NCBI GenBank assembly: GCA_022843845.1
Contig: JALHMW010000034.1
Span: 1-48,930, forward strand
Reading direction: 5' to 3'
DNA length: 48,930 nucleotides
From: Archangium sp.
Lineage (GTDB): Bacteria > Myxococcota > Myxococcia > Myxococcales > Myxococcaceae
Under the pieces are notes generated by a model. The model made no database searches. It was not told the DNA's origin and was given only the letters and a program-made list of their open reading frames with translations. This document shows positions 16,221-25,141 of the stretch, one piece after another; within the stretch, counting starts at the first letter, position 1, and every line of letters begins with the position of its first letter. The position numbers and the translations under genes are program-made.

Positions 16221-17540
16221 TCAGGCGCTGCGCCGCGCGCGAACGATGGCGCCGAAGTCGCGGGTGCGGAGCTCGTCGAGCGAGAGGCCCGTCGCCTCGA
16301 CCTCTGCCGTGGTGAAGGCGCCGCACGACCAGCCCCGCAGGAAGAAGTTGAGCAGGCCCTGGCCCGTCGCCGCGTCGTCGAACGAGGTGCCGACGGCCGT
16401 GGCCTGACCGAGCTGCGTGACGAAGTTCGAGAGGCGCTTCGTCATCGCGGCGCGGTTCGCGAGGAAGAACGCGAAGGACACCACGGAGCGGGGCACCAGC
16501 TGGCCCGGGTGCAGATCCCACCCCTGGAAGAAGCCCTGGTCGAGGGCGCGGGTGATGTTCGCGGCGTGTGCTCTCCACGCGTCGTGGATGACCGTCGCGT
16601 TCTCGGCGCGCTGCAAGTCGCTCAAGTCTTCGCCTTTGTGTGGCGCGATGGGGAGCCGGGTCGTCGCGCCGTCGGAGAGAAAGACGCCAGTGCCTGCAAA
16701 CGAGGTCTTCATCAGCTGCCGCAGATGATCGCAGGCCGGGTGATCGAGGCGCTGCCTCGGCGCGGCGACGTCCATCGACGCGGTGTAGTCGTACGCGCCC
16801 AGGTGCGCGGCGAAGAGGCGACCGCGGCCGGCCTCGACGAGCGTCGGGAGCGTGAGCGTGCCTGACGCATCGAAGAGCCCCGGCGCCGACTCGATCATCA
16901 CCTCGAGACGAAGCGTGTGCGCGGGGAGCGACAGCGTTCGCTCCACCACGTCGAGGACGCCGACGATGGCCTCGACCTGGCGAGCGTCGGTCACCTTCGG
17001 CAACGTGACGATGAAGCCAGGCGGCGTCTTCGCACCGAGCGCCAGGAAGAAGCGCTCGAGCGTTCGAAGTGCGCGCGGCGCGAGCTCAGCCGACAGCGGC
17101 TTGATGCGCAGCCCGAGGAAGGGAGGTGCCTTGCCCGTCGCGAGGAGTCTGGCGACCTCCTCACCGGCCCGCGTCGAGTGTTCGTCTTCTTCAGCGTCGG
17201 AGCGATGCCCGTACCCGTCCTCCGAGTCGATGCGGTAGTCCTCGACGGGCTCGGTCTCGAGCTTGTGCTTCACCCGCGCGAACACCTCGTCGGCGTGGAG
17301 GTTCTCGAGCTCGAAGATCTCCGCCAGCGCCGCGGCGTTCGGCGCGTACGTGGCGAGCATCGAGCGCGCGACCTGGCCCAGCTTGTCCGGCGTGTTCGAC
17401 GAGAAGAGGTGCATGCCGCCGTAGACGACGTGCAGCGGCTGGCGACGGCCGGCGTCTCCGGGGAAACGGGCCACGAAGTCCGAGTGCGCGGCCTTGACGA
17501 GATCGAAGGCGGCGTCGCGCTCGGCGTCGGTGAGGAGCAT
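16221..17540 (-). CDS. CitE/HpcH-like TIM-barrel protein (DUF6986-type aldolase family)
   Basis: 439 residues from the ATG at 17540; upstream in-frame ATGs would run into the divergent thioesterase gene. Motifs fit the phosphoenolpyruvate-binding TIM-barrel superfamily of CitE and HpcH/HpaI aldolases: DYRIDSEDGYG, FIVTLPKVTDARQVEAIV, LRLEVMIESAPG (metal-binding Glu) and AAHLGAYDYTASMDV. The protein is longer than CitE (~290) and matches a family I recall being labelled 'phosphoenolpyruvate kinase' in myxobacterial annotations; that label is not supported by any kinase motif. The likely reaction is a C-C bond cleavage or Claisen-type reaction on a CoA- or keto-acid substrate. Monocistronic. 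Confidence 0.75.
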   Translation of the reverse strand: MLLTDAERDAAFDLVKAAHSDFVARFPGDAGRRQPLHVVYGGMHLFSSNTPDKLGQVARSMLATYAPNAAALAEIFELENLHADEVFARVKHKLETEPVEDYRIDSEDGYGHRSDAEEDEHSTRAGEEVARLLATGKAPPFLGLRIKPLSAELAPRALRTLERFFLALGAKTPPGFIVTLPKVTDARQVEAIVGVLDVVERTLSLPAHTLRLEVMIESAPGLFDASGTLTLPTLVEAGRGRLFAAHLGAYDYTASMDVAAPRQRLDHPACDHLRQLMKTSFAGTGVFLSDGATTRLPIAPHKGEDLSDLQRAENATVIHDAWRAHAANITRALDQGFFQGWDLHPGQLVPRSVVSFAFFLANRAAMTKRLSNFVTQLGQATAVGTSFDDAATGQGLLNFFLRGWSCGAFTTAEVEATGLSLDELRTRDFGAIVRARRSA

Positions 17541-17583
17541 GCGGGCCTTGTACGGCGAGCCAGCGCAGAGGAGAAGCCGATGC

Positions 17584-17997
17584 ATGGCAGGCATGACGGC
17601 GGCGCAGATCGAGGTGTTCCTGGGCAAGGAGTTCCCCGAGGTGCAGACCCCGAAGGTCCAGTCCGCCGATGGGAAACACGCGGAGCTGCTGCTCGAGTAC
17701 CGGCCGCATCAACTTCGGCCCGGCGGCACGCTCTCGGGGCCGACCATGATGGCGCTGGCCGACACCGCCATGTACGCGCTGGTGCTCTCGGCCATCGGAG
17801 AAGTCCCGCTCGCCGTGACGACCAACCTGTCGATCAACTTCCTGCGCAGGCCGAAGCCGGAGGCGCTGATCGCCGAAGCGACGATGCTGAAGCTTGGCCG
17901 TTCGCTCGCGGTGGGAGAAGTGTCGCTGCGGCCGGCGTCGTCCGACGAGCCCTGCGCGCACGCGGTGGTGACGTACGCGCTCCCGCCAGCTCGCTGA
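17584..17997 (+). CDS. PaaI-type hotdog-fold thioesterase
   Basis: 137 residues. The hotdog pattern of the PaaI/YigI family is clear: a short N-terminal helix, then LEYRPHQLRPGGTLSGPTMM (substrate-loop glycines and Pro), the central helix ALADTAMYALVLSAIG, and strands AVTTNLSINFLRRP and AEATMLKLGRSLAVGEVSL. The usual HxNxxG..HGG catalytic loop is replaced by RPGGTLSGP, so the active site is a variant in which the helix Asp (ALAD) would be the general base. It would hydrolyse an acyl-CoA thioester in the cytosol. An AGAGGAG ribosome site is ~10 nt before the ATG; a second ATG lies at 17593. Convergent with the transporter gene, with a 1-bp gap. Confidence 0.78.
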   Translation: MAGMTAAQIEVFLGKEFPEVQTPKVQSADGKHAELLLEYRPHQLRPGGTLSGPTMMALADTAMYALVLSAIGEVPLAVTTNLSINFLRRPKPEALIAEATMLKLGRSLAVGEVSLRPASSDEPCAHAVVTYALPPAR

Positions 17998-17998
17998 G

Positions 17999-18907
17999 TT
18001 AGCTCGAGACCAGCCGCGCGGTCAGCGCCCACCACGCAGGCACCGTCGCGAACGACAGCAGCGCGCCCACCGCCGACATCGCAGCCGAGACCGGCGCCGC
18101 CAGCCGATACTCGCTGGCCAGCACCGCGGCGGTCACCATCGGCGCCATCGCGGCCTGCGCGACCGCGACCCGATCGGTCAGCCCGAACTCCCCGCCGAGG
18201 AGCCACAACACGCCCAGCATCACCATCGGCGCGCCCACGAGCTTCCACGACAGGCCGAGCGCCAGCTTCCCGCCGTTGCCCCGAAGGCTCGACAGCTCGA
18301 GCTGCCAGCCGACCGAGACCAGCGCGAGCGGCGTCAACATGTCGGCGAAGCGCGTGAGCACCACGTCCATCGCCGCGGGGAACACCACCGGCCTCAGCAC
18401 GAACGCCGCGACCAGCGCGATGAACGGCGGGAAGGTGACCAGGCGCTTGAGCACGACGGCCGGCCGCGTCGGCTCTCCGCCGAACGACATCGCGAAGGGC
18501 AGGGCGCCACACGCAAAGACGAGGAAGGTGCCGAGCTGATCGATCACCGCCGCGGGAGCGACGGCAGCGGGTCCACCGAGCGCCTCGATCAGCGGCACTC
18601 CGACGAAGGCGGTGTTGCCCAGGCCCGTGCTCAGCGCCAGCGCGCCCGCCACCTCTCGCGTCGCCCAGCCGCGCTTCACCGCGACGAACGCCACCAGCGC
18701 CGCCAGCCCGAAGAGCGCCCACAGCACCGCCGCTGCGACGAAGAACCTCGCCTCGAGCGCGACACCGTGCACGGTCTTCAGCACCAGCGCGGGCAGCGAG
18801 ACGAACAGCACCCACGTGTTCAGCACCTTCGGCGTCTCTCGAGGCAGCGACGGAATTCGCCGCGCGACGGCGCCAAGGCTGAAGCAGAGGAGCAGCAGGC
18901 CGAGCAT
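17999..18907 (-). CDS. AEC (auxin efflux carrier) family transporter
   Basis: 302 residues with about ten hydrophobic segments in the two-fold inverted arrangement of the AEC/malate permease family. Typical features are the VLNTWVLFVSLPALVLKTV segment, the broken helix TGLGNTAFVGVPLIEALGG (the N-T-x-F-x-G-x-P motif) and the C-terminal counterpart QAAMAPMVTAAVLASEY. AEC proteins export or take up organic anions across the inner membrane (established knowledge); the substrate is not predictable. The ATG at 18907 shares one base with the stop of RNase D (TGATG), so the gene is translationally coupled to it. Confidence 0.85.
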   Translation of the reverse strand: MLGLLLLCFSLGAVARRIPSLPRETPKVLNTWVLFVSLPALVLKTVHGVALEARFFVAAAVLWALFGLAALVAFVAVKRGWATREVAGALALSTGLGNTAFVGVPLIEALGGPAAVAPAAVIDQLGTFLVFACGALPFAMSFGGEPTRPAVVLKRLVTFPPFIALVAAFVLRPVVFPAAMDVVLTRFADMLTPLALVSVGWQLELSSLRGNGGKLALGLSWKLVGAPMVMLGVLWLLGGEFGLTDRVAVAQAAMAPMVTAAVLASEYRLAAPVSAAMSAVGALLSFATVPAWWALTARLVSS

Positions 18908-20055
18908 CACCTCACCGCGGCGAGCGTGGCGACGATCGCCTCGCCATACAGCGCCAGCCGCTTGGGCCCGAACCACGGGAGCGTCGCGAGCAGCTCGGGC
19001 GCCTTCGGGTTCAACGACGCGATCTCGTCGACCAGCGGGTTCGACAGCACCACCGAGGGCGTCACGTTGCGCTTCGCAGCGGCCTCTTTGCGGAACGCGA
19101 CCAGCGCCTCTTCCCGGCGGCGCTTCCCTGGCTCCCGATCCTTCTTTTCTTCTTCCACCGCGAGCGTGCCGGCGCGCTGAGCGTCGATGCACTCCTTCAC
19201 GACGGCGAGCACGGCTTCGCCATGTTCCCGCGCGAACTGGCCGCGCACGTTCTTGAGGCGCACCAGCTCGGGCATCAGGGTCGGCGCCTTCGTGGCGATC
19301 TCTCCCAGCGCCGTGTTCGACAACATGCGGCCCATCGGCACGTCGGCCTTCTCTGCGAGCGCCAGCCGCAACACGTGGAGCCGCTTTCCCACCGCCTGCG
19401 CCAGCGCGAGCTGCTTCGGGTTCAGCCCCTGCTTCGGCAGCTTCAGCTCGGTCTGCGACAGCTCGGGGCGCACCTGCGCCTCGGCACACATGCGCGCGCA
19501 GTCGAGCTCCACCTCTTCCAGCACGTCGGCGTCGCGGCAGCTCTGGCGCACCATGCGGCCCAGCTCCGTCAGGTACCGGACATCGTCGGCGATGTACGCG
19601 CGCAGCTCGGCGGGCAGCGGGCGAACGGAGAAGTCCGCCTGCTGGTGCTCCTTCTTCAGCGTCGCGCCCAGCTTCTCCTTGACGAGATCGCCCAGGCCCA
19701 CCTTCGGCCAGTTGAGCAGCGTCGCCGCGCGGTGCGTGTCGAAGAGCCCCGCGACGCGAATGCCCGCCTCGGCGAGGTACTGCAGGTCGCCCATCGCCGC
19801 GTGGAACACCTTCGTGCGCGAAGGGTCGGCGAACACCTCGGCCATCGCGCCTACCCGAACGTCGGGTTGGAGCGTGTCGAGCAGCCAGATGGTCTCGTCG
19901 GTGCCCACCTGCACGAAGCACAGGCTCGACTTGAAGTGGTGCATCGAGTCGGCCTCGACGTCGACCGCCAACTCCTTCACCTGGCTTACACCGGTGATCA
20001 CGTCATCAAGTTGTGACCCGGCGCTGACATCGACCACCACTTCTGGAATCGGCAC
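18907..20055 (-). CDS. rnd: Ribonuclease D
   Basis: 382 residues from a GTG, the usual RNase D length. The DEDD exonuclease motifs are complete: Exo I VDVEADS (D32, E34), Exo II FHAAMGDLQYL (D90), Exo III AYIADDVRYL (Y154, D158). An HRDC domain follows (about 210-290: GLNPKQLALAQAVGKRLHVL) and a second HRDC-like segment ends the protein. RNase D trims the 3' ends of tRNA precursors and small RNAs in the cytosol. Upstream is a 67-bp divergent gap to ttcA, another tRNA-related gene, which may share regulation. Confidence 0.92.
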   Translation of the reverse strand: MPIPEVVVDVSAGSQLDDVITGVSQVKELAVDVEADSMHHFKSSLCFVQVGTDETIWLLDTLQPDVRVGAMAEVFADPSRTKVFHAAMGDLQYLAEAGIRVAGLFDTHRAATLLNWPKVGLGDLVKEKLGATLKKEHQQADFSVRPLPAELRAYIADDVRYLTELGRMVRQSCRDADVLEEVELDCARMCAEAQVRPELSQTELKLPKQGLNPKQLALAQAVGKRLHVLRLALAEKADVPMGRMLSNTALGEIATKAPTLMPELVRLKNVRGQFAREHGEAVLAVVKECIDAQRAGTLAVEEEKKDREPGKRRREEALVAFRKEAAAKRNVTPSVVLSNPLVDEIASLNPKAPELLATLPWFGPKRLALYGEAIVATLAAVR

Positions 20056-20122
20056 TGGCGGGCGACTAGCAACAACCTCGCGTTTGGGCTACGGGCGCGG
20101 CGCCTCACCAGGAAGACGACCC

Positions 20123-20983
20123 ATGAATGAGCTCGACAAGCTTGAGAAGAGCATCGTGTCGGCCATGGGGAAGGCCGTCGCCGAGTGGAGCCTGATCGCC
20201 GACGGCGATCGCATCATGGTGTGTCTGTCGGGCGGCAAAGACTCGTACACGATGCTGCACGGCCTGGAGCAGCTGCGCCGTCGCGCGCCAGTGCACTTCG
20301 AGCTCATCGCCGTCAACCTCGACCAGGGCCACCCCGGCTTCCCCGGCCACCTGCTGGAGGGCTGGCTGAAGGACAACGGCTACACGTACCGCATGCTGAA
20401 GGAGGACACGTACTCCATCGTCCTCGACAAGCTGAAGCCGGGGCAGACGCAGTGCTCGCTGTGCAGCCGGCTGCGCCGGGGCATTCTGTACAACGCCGCC
20501 GTCGACCTCGGCTGCAACAAGATCGCGCTGGGCCATCACCGCGACGATCTCATCCACACCTACCTGCTCAACCTCTTCTTCGCGGGCGCCTCGGCCACCA
20601 TGCCGCCGCTGCTCCACAGCGATGATGGGCGCAACACCGTCATTCGCCCGCTCGCCTTCGCCAGCGAGGCAGAGATCGCCCGCTTCTCGGAGCTCAAGGG
20701 CTTCCCCATCATTCCGTGCGACCTCTGTGGCTCGCAGGAGAACCTGCAGCGGCAGCGCGTGAAGCGGCTGGTGCAGGAGCTGTCGAAAGAGATCCCCAAC
20801 CTGCGCAGCAGCATCGTCTCGGCGATGGGGAACCTTCACGTGTCGCACCTGCTAGACAAGCAGTTCTGGACCGCGCCGACGGAAGAGGCTCCGCAGCGCG
20901 CGAAGCTCAAGCAGCCTGAAGCCCTGGTGCCGCTGAAGTTCGGCGACGCTGGCGCTTCTGGGGGGAAACGCCATGGCGCATGA
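20123..20983 (+). CDS. ttcA: tRNA 2-thiocytidine biosynthesis protein TtcA
   Basis: 286 residues. The PP-loop ATP pyrophosphatase motif SGGKDS is at 36-41. A CSLC pair (C111, C114) and a later CDLC pair (C199, C202) provide the cysteines that hold the [4Fe-4S] cluster in TtcA. GHHRDD and the IRPLAF segment are also typical. TtcA thiolates C32 of certain tRNAs using ATP and cysteine-derived sulfur. The ATG has an AGGA ribosome site and lies just after the divergent rnd gene. It overlaps the downstream TerB-domain gene by 11 bp, so the next two genes are likely co-expressed. Confidence 0.94.
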   Translation: MNELDKLEKSIVSAMGKAVAEWSLIADGDRIMVCLSGGKDSYTMLHGLEQLRRRAPVHFELIAVNLDQGHPGFPGHLLEGWLKDNGYTYRMLKEDTYSIVLDKLKPGQTQCSLCSRLRRGILYNAAVDLGCNKIALGHHRDDLIHTYLLNLFFAGASATMPPLLHSDDGRNTVIRPLAFASEAEIARFSELKGFPIIPCDLCGSQENLQRQRVKRLVQELSKEIPNLRSSIVSAMGNLHVSHLLDKQFWTAPTEEAPQRAKLKQPEALVPLKFGDAGASGGKRHGA

Positions 20984-21797
20984 ATCGATCGAGAAGGCCC
21001 GAGCCGAGCGCAACGCCGCGTTGATCGAGGCGATGTTGCTGGCGGCGAGCGCTGACGGCACCGTCGAGCCCCGCGAGCTGCGCATTCTCATCGCCCGCGT
21101 CATCGAGCGACCCGAGTTCGAGGGCACGAGCGCAGAGACCCTCAACGCGATGGTCGAGGGCTCAGTGGCCAGGCTCGCCAGCGCGAAGAAGCTGGAAGAC
21201 GTGTTGTCGAGCCTGCGCGAGCGGCTCCCGGAGCACCGCAACCGCCTGCTGGCCTTCGGCCTCGCCGCGAGCATCGCGTTCGCCGACCACAAGGCGACGC
21301 GCGAAGAGCTCGGCCTGCTCAAGACGATTCAGTTCGCCCTCGGCATCTCGGAGGTCGAGGTGCAGAAGGTCGTCGACGTCGTGCAGCGTGGTGAGTCGCT
21401 CACCGAGGTGCTGGGCGAGCCTCCCGAGATGCTGCTCACCGAGACGATGGTGCTGGTCGGCGCAGCCGACGGCGTCGTGCGCGAGGCCGAGCTCATGACG
21501 ATGTTCGAGAACCTCGCCGGTGACCCGGTGTTCCGTGACGTGTCGCGCCCGGCGGCCGAGGCCGCGCTCAGGGCGGCCATCACGAACCTCGCGGCCGAGG
21601 GGCTGCCCAGGCGACTGGCGGTGCTGGCGCGAGGGCTCACCACCGCAGCGCAGCGGCGCAAGGCGTTTCAGCTCGCCGTGCGGGTCGCGAAGTCCGAAGG
21701 CGGCCCGAGGCCGTCGGAGCTGCGGGTGCTCGAACTGCTGCAGAGCACGTTCGGCCTCGCTGACGACGAAGCGAAGAAGCTCTCTGTGGAGGCGTGA
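20973..21797 (+). CDS. Protein with two TerB-like domains
   Basis: 274 residues, cytosolic, all helical. Two TerB-like bundles are visible: one starting AALIEAMLLAASADGTVEPRE (about 15-125) and one starting TETMVLVGAADGVVREAELM (about 150-270). Each carries the acidic A-D-G-x-x-x-x-x-E-L signature that binds metal in tellurite-resistance TerB. Function in this context is unknown. The start lies inside ttcA (11-bp overlap) and the stop overlaps the PhnD-like gene (TGATG). Confidence 0.8.
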   Translation: MAHESIEKARAERNAALIEAMLLAASADGTVEPRELRILIARVIERPEFEGTSAETLNAMVEGSVARLASAKKLEDVLSSLRERLPEHRNRLLAFGLAASIAFADHKATREELGLLKTIQFALGISEVEVQKVVDVVQRGESLTEVLGEPPEMLLTETMVLVGAADGVVREAELMTMFENLAGDPVFRDVSRPAAEAALRAAITNLAAEGLPRRLAVLARGLTTAAQRRKAFQLAVRVAKSEGGPRPSELRVLELLQSTFGLADDEAKKLSVEA

Positions 21798-22612
21798 TGG
21801 CGACTTCGAATCCTCCAAAACCCCCGCGCACCAGCCTGCGCTTCGCCGTGCCGCCAACGCTGGCCGACGTGCAGCTGCGCTCGGCCGCGCTCCAGGCGTA
21901 CCTGTCAGAGGCGATCGGCAAGCCCGCCGAGGTCGTCGTTCCCGCGTCCTACGAATCGCTCGCGAAGGACCTGCTCGCTGGCAAGGTCGACGCGGCCTGG
22001 GCGCCGCCGTTCGTCTGTGCGCGCATCGAGGCCATGGGCGTTCGGGTGCTGGTCCGTGGCGTGCGCAACGGGGCCTCGACCTACCGCGCCGCGCTGGTGT
22101 GCCGCTCCGACGCGAACGTCACCAAGGACACCCTGCAGGGCACCTCGGCTGCCTGGAGCGATCGCGACTCGGTCGGTGGCTATTTGCTCCCGATGGCGTG
22201 GCTGCGCGAGCAGGGCCACGACCCGGCGAAGCTCTTCTTCAAGCAGGACTTCGTCGGAAGCTACAAGGCCGCGCTCGAGCAGGTCGCGAAGGGCGTCGTC
22301 GATGTGACCAGCCTGTTCGCGCCCTCGAAGGCGTCGGGCGGCGAGTCCACTGGCATCAACGAGGTGTGGCCCGGCCAGGAGCAGGCCTTCAGGGTGCTCG
22401 CGTACACCGAAGAGTCGCCCAACGACGGCGTCGCCGTGGCGATGTCGATGTCTGGCCAGCTGGTGACCGACCTCGAGAAGGCCCTGCTGGCGATGAAGGA
22501 CTCGGCCGCAGGTGGCCAGGTCTTGAAGGACATGTTCCACGCCGAGCGGTTCGAGCCGGCGCCGCGCATGGGCTATCGCGCGCTGTACCGGGTCGCCCTC
22601 GCCAGCTTGTAG
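21797..22612 (+). CDS. PhnD/SsuA-like phosphate/phosphonate-type binding protein, no signal peptide
   Basis: 271 residues from an ATG overlapping the TerB stop (TGATG). The fold of a type-2 periplasmic binding protein of the PhnD family is recognisable: LRFAVPPTLADV, a hinge-like KDLLAGKVDAAWAPPFVCA, TLQGTSAAWSDRDSVGGYLLP, VGSYKAALEQVAKGVVDVTS. PhnD proteins normally carry a leader and feed an ABC transporter; this one has neither leader nor transporter genes beside it. A cytosolic ligand-sensing role is possible but is an inference. Confidence 0.78.
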   Translation: MATSNPPKPPRTSLRFAVPPTLADVQLRSAALQAYLSEAIGKPAEVVVPASYESLAKDLLAGKVDAAWAPPFVCARIEAMGVRVLVRGVRNGASTYRAALVCRSDANVTKDTLQGTSAAWSDRDSVGGYLLPMAWLREQGHDPAKLFFKQDFVGSYKAALEQVAKGVVDVTSLFAPSKASGGESTGINEVWPGQEQAFRVLAYTEESPNDGVAVAMSMSGQLVTDLEKALLAMKDSAAGGQVLKDMFHAERFEPAPRMGYRALYRVALASL

Positions 22613-22617
22613 ACGCT

Positions 22618-23595
22618 TCAGGCCGCTCGTGCTGAAGGCTGCTCGACGAGGCCCAGCTTCGTTCGCCAGAACGCGAGCGTCTCGAGGCAGGCGGTGTCGA
22701 GGTCGGTCGCGCGAACGCCGAAGGCCTTCACGAAGCGGCTGTCGTCGACGACGAAGGGCTGCTCGTGTTGGTACCAGACCTCGGGCAGCTCCCGCATCAT
22801 CGGGGAGAAGAGCCCCATCACCTTGAACATCGCGTGCACGGCCCACGTGGGCAGCTGACCGACCGAAGCGCCGGTCGCCGCAAGTGACACGATTCGCCGC
22901 GCCTGCTCGAGCTCGGTGAGCGGTGGCGCGACTGGCAGGTGCCACATGTTGCCGAACGCTTCGTCGTGCAGCGCGAGCGTGGCAAGGCCCACGCCGACGT
23001 CTCTGATGAACGAGATGGAGTGGGGCGTGTTGCCCTCGCCGAGCACCCGCACCGTCTTCCCCTGCAGCGCGGCGCCGAAGAGCATCTTGAGGTTCGGGGA
23101 GTCGACACCCGGGCCGAAGAAGTCGGCGGCGCGGCCGATGGCGACCTGCACCTCGCCGAGCTCGTGCGCCTTCATCATCAGCTCCGCCCCTTCTTTGCGC
23201 GCGCGGCCTTTGGGCCCATGCGGCTGCAGCGGTGATGTCTCGGTGAGCGGCCCGTCGGGAATGCCGTACGCGTAGAGGTTGTCGCAGAGCACCAGGCGCG
23301 TGCCGGTGCGCCGCGCGGCCTCGAGCACGTTCTCGAACATGGGCACCAGCTCGGTCGGCCATCTCCAGTAGTCGGGGCGCGCGCAGAGGACGGCGGTCGT
23401 GATGCCCTCGAGCGCGGGCGTCAGCGAGTTCGCGTCAGCGGCGTTGGCGGCGAAGCCCTCGACGAGCGCGCGGGGCGACGACGGCGCATGTCGCGCGATG
23501 ACCCGAACGGAGTGGCCTGCGGCGACGAGCGCGTCGACGGTGGCGGCTCCAGCGAAGCCGGTACCGCCGATGACGGCGAGGGTGGGGGAGGGCAT
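22618..23595 (-). CDS. NAD(P)-dependent extended SDR / epimerase-like protein
   Basis: 325 residues. I chose the ATG at 23595 because it has an excellent ribosome site (GAAGGAG, 7 nt upstream). The Rossmann glycine motif is at the N-terminus (LAVIGGTGFAGAATVDALVAA), followed by VLCARPDYW, LVLCDNLYAYGIPDG, then VAIGRAADFFGPGV and a substrate domain with HSISFIRDVGVGLATLAL. It is an atypical extended SDR: after LYAYG the usual YxxxK spacing is not evident. The likely role is an oxidoreductase or epimerase acting on a small molecule; the substrate is unknown. Convergent with the PhnD-like gene. Confidence 0.82.
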   Translation of the reverse strand: MPSPTLAVIGGTGFAGAATVDALVAAGHSVRVIARHAPSSPRALVEGFAANAADANSLTPALEGITTAVLCARPDYWRWPTELVPMFENVLEAARRTGTRLVLCDNLYAYGIPDGPLTETSPLQPHGPKGRARKEGAELMMKAHELGEVQVAIGRAADFFGPGVDSPNLKMLFGAALQGKTVRVLGEGNTPHSISFIRDVGVGLATLALHDEAFGNMWHLPVAPPLTELEQARRIVSLAATGASVGQLPTWAVHAMFKVMGLFSPMMRELPEVWYQHEQPFVVDDSRFVKAFGVRATDLDTACLETLAFWRTKLGLVEQPSARAA

Positions 23596-24156
23596 GTCGG
23601 GACTCCTTCGGGTGCGCCGCACGCGAGGTGCGTGCGGTCACGGAGAAGATGCCCGACGGCGCCGCCCGGCTTCGGTTCCCACGACGAACGGGAGCCAGGC
23701 TCTGACGAACGGTCTTCTCTCGGAGGTCTCCATGGCGGAGTCGAACCTGCACACAGACCGACCTGTGACGTGGCTGGCCAGGACTCGACGCCGATTCTCC
23801 GTCCTTCCCTCGAGAAAACGACGCCGAAGTGCGCCTCGTTCGCTCTCTGCGCGAGCTCCGTCCAGCTGCGCGAGAGGCGTGAAGCAGCGTCGAACTCGGC
23901 GAGAACGTGGGCAGAAACTGAAACGGCTCCGCGGGGCCGTCGGCTCAATTCTAGGAGGGTACCGTTGGTGAAGGCTACCTTCAGCTCCGCGTAGGGAGCG
24001 AGCTGCGAACCACTCTCTGCGTCGTTTCTCAGGACACCCAAACTGCGTTCGCGCCGGCCAGGGAGAGGCAAGGCCGCGGGAGGACTGGGACTTGATCGGT
24101 TTTCTCGATCAAGTTCGCGCCGTCCATGCGCGAGTGGGGGCCCATTGGTCGCTGCG
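23596..24156. other. Gene-poor gap with a coding-like remnant
   Basis: No complete gene is convincing in these 561 bp. On the minus strand, roughly 24045 down to 23770, one frame reads like protein (SQLAPYAELKVAFTNGTLLE, then LAEFDAASRLSRSWTELAQR, then FGVVFSREGRRIGVESWP) but lacks a normal start and runs on without a stop into the SDR gene. It may be a degraded gene or a small gene with a TTG start near 24042 that was later frameshifted. Confidence 0.35.
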
Positions 24157-24684
24157 TCACGGCTCGCCGGGTTGGCCGCTCCGCTGCCGGAGCAGGCGGG
24201 TCGACTCGGGATCGAGGAGCTCGTGGTCGGCCATCTTCCAGCGAGGCGCCTCGTTGGTGCCACGCTGCGGCGGGACGAGGAAGGCGCCGCGAACCCAGTA
24301 CATGTTCTCATGGCTCACCGAGGCCATCGCCACTCGACCCTGGTCGTCGGTGGCGAAGACCTCGAGCCAACTCGGGATCTTCTCAGCCAGCGTGGCTGCG
24401 TTCAGTTGTCCCTTGAACAGCGGCGTGTCGGTAGCGCAGAGCAGGCCGGCGCCGCTTCGACAGAAAGGCCATTCATGGACCCAGGCGAACGCCCTGCAGT
24501 TGAGACCCGGGAACATGCCGCCTGCATTCCGGAGCCGGTCTTCGTAGGCCCGCGCGCGAGCACCCCTTCGAAGAAGGTCCCCGCGAGACAAAGTTGAGCT
24601 GCCTCTGATCACGAGGTGCCACGAGAGAACTGGCACCGACCACCTGAGATCGGACTTGAGCTGGGCAAGATCAGTTTCCGTCAT
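24157..24684 (-). CDS. Hypothetical protein downstream of RHS gene
   Basis: 175 residues from an ATG with a weak ribosome site. No signal peptide or membrane helix. Segments such as NCRAFAWVHEWPFC and KIPSWLEVFATDDQGRVAMA suggest a soluble alpha/beta protein. I recognise no family. It is the last of five small minus-strand genes following the RHS gene, 52 bp after the four-helix membrane protein gene. An immunity or orphan role is possible but unsupported by homology. Confidence 0.6.
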   Translation of the reverse strand: MTETDLAQLKSDLRWSVPVLSWHLVIRGSSTLSRGDLLRRGARARAYEDRLRNAGGMFPGLNCRAFAWVHEWPFCRSGAGLLCATDTPLFKGQLNAATLAEKIPSWLEVFATDDQGRVAMASVSHENMYWVRGAFLVPPQRGTNEAPRWKMADHELLDPESTRLLRQRSGQPGEP

Positions 24685-24736
24685 TCTTTGCCGACCCTCT
24701 GATGAGCGGGTGTTGCGTGAATGCGCCTGCGGTCGA

Positions 24737-25141
24737 CTACGCCGACATCAACATCCCCCAGCGTGCGACCGGCTGGGCGAAACCGAGAAGCATCCATACT
24801 GCCAACGCGAATCCGGTGGAGCACTCTGGACCTTGCCGGAGCCAACGCCGTGAGAGGAACAGCCATACGGGCCAGAAGGCGATTCCGAGCAACAGCGCCG
24901 CCGATGCGTCCAGCCCGAAGGCAGTTCGGGCGCCAACAACAGCAGTTACGGGCAGAAGCACTGCAGCCCACGCCAAATCAGCGGGAGCCGTTCGGCGCCC
25001 GCTGAGCCACTCAATTCCCGCTGCGACAAGGAACACGAGAACGCTCAGTGCGGCAAGATAGAAGGCGCGTCGCTGTCGCCGTGCTGTGGTGGGGTTGAGC
25101 ACGGGTCTCAAAGGGCGACTCCTTGCTGCCGACTCAACCAT
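24737..25141 (-). CDS. Small integral membrane protein, four predicted helices
   Basis: 134 residues from the ATG at 25141, which overlaps the upstream stop by 8 bp; a longer frame exists but would overlap the upstream gene by more than 100 bp. After a basic N-terminus (ARSRPLRPVLNPTTARRQRR) come four hydrophobic segments: FYLAALSVLVFLVAAGIEWL, LAWAAVLLPVTAVVGA, ASAALLLGIAFWPVWLFL and ALAVWMLLGFAQPV. It could be an immunity protein for a membrane-acting toxin. No family recognised. Confidence 0.62.
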   Translation of the reverse strand: MVESAARSRPLRPVLNPTTARRQRRAFYLAALSVLVFLVAAGIEWLSGRRTAPADLAWAAVLLPVTAVVGARTAFGLDASAALLLGIAFWPVWLFLSRRWLRQGPECSTGFALAVWMLLGFAQPVARWGMLMSA

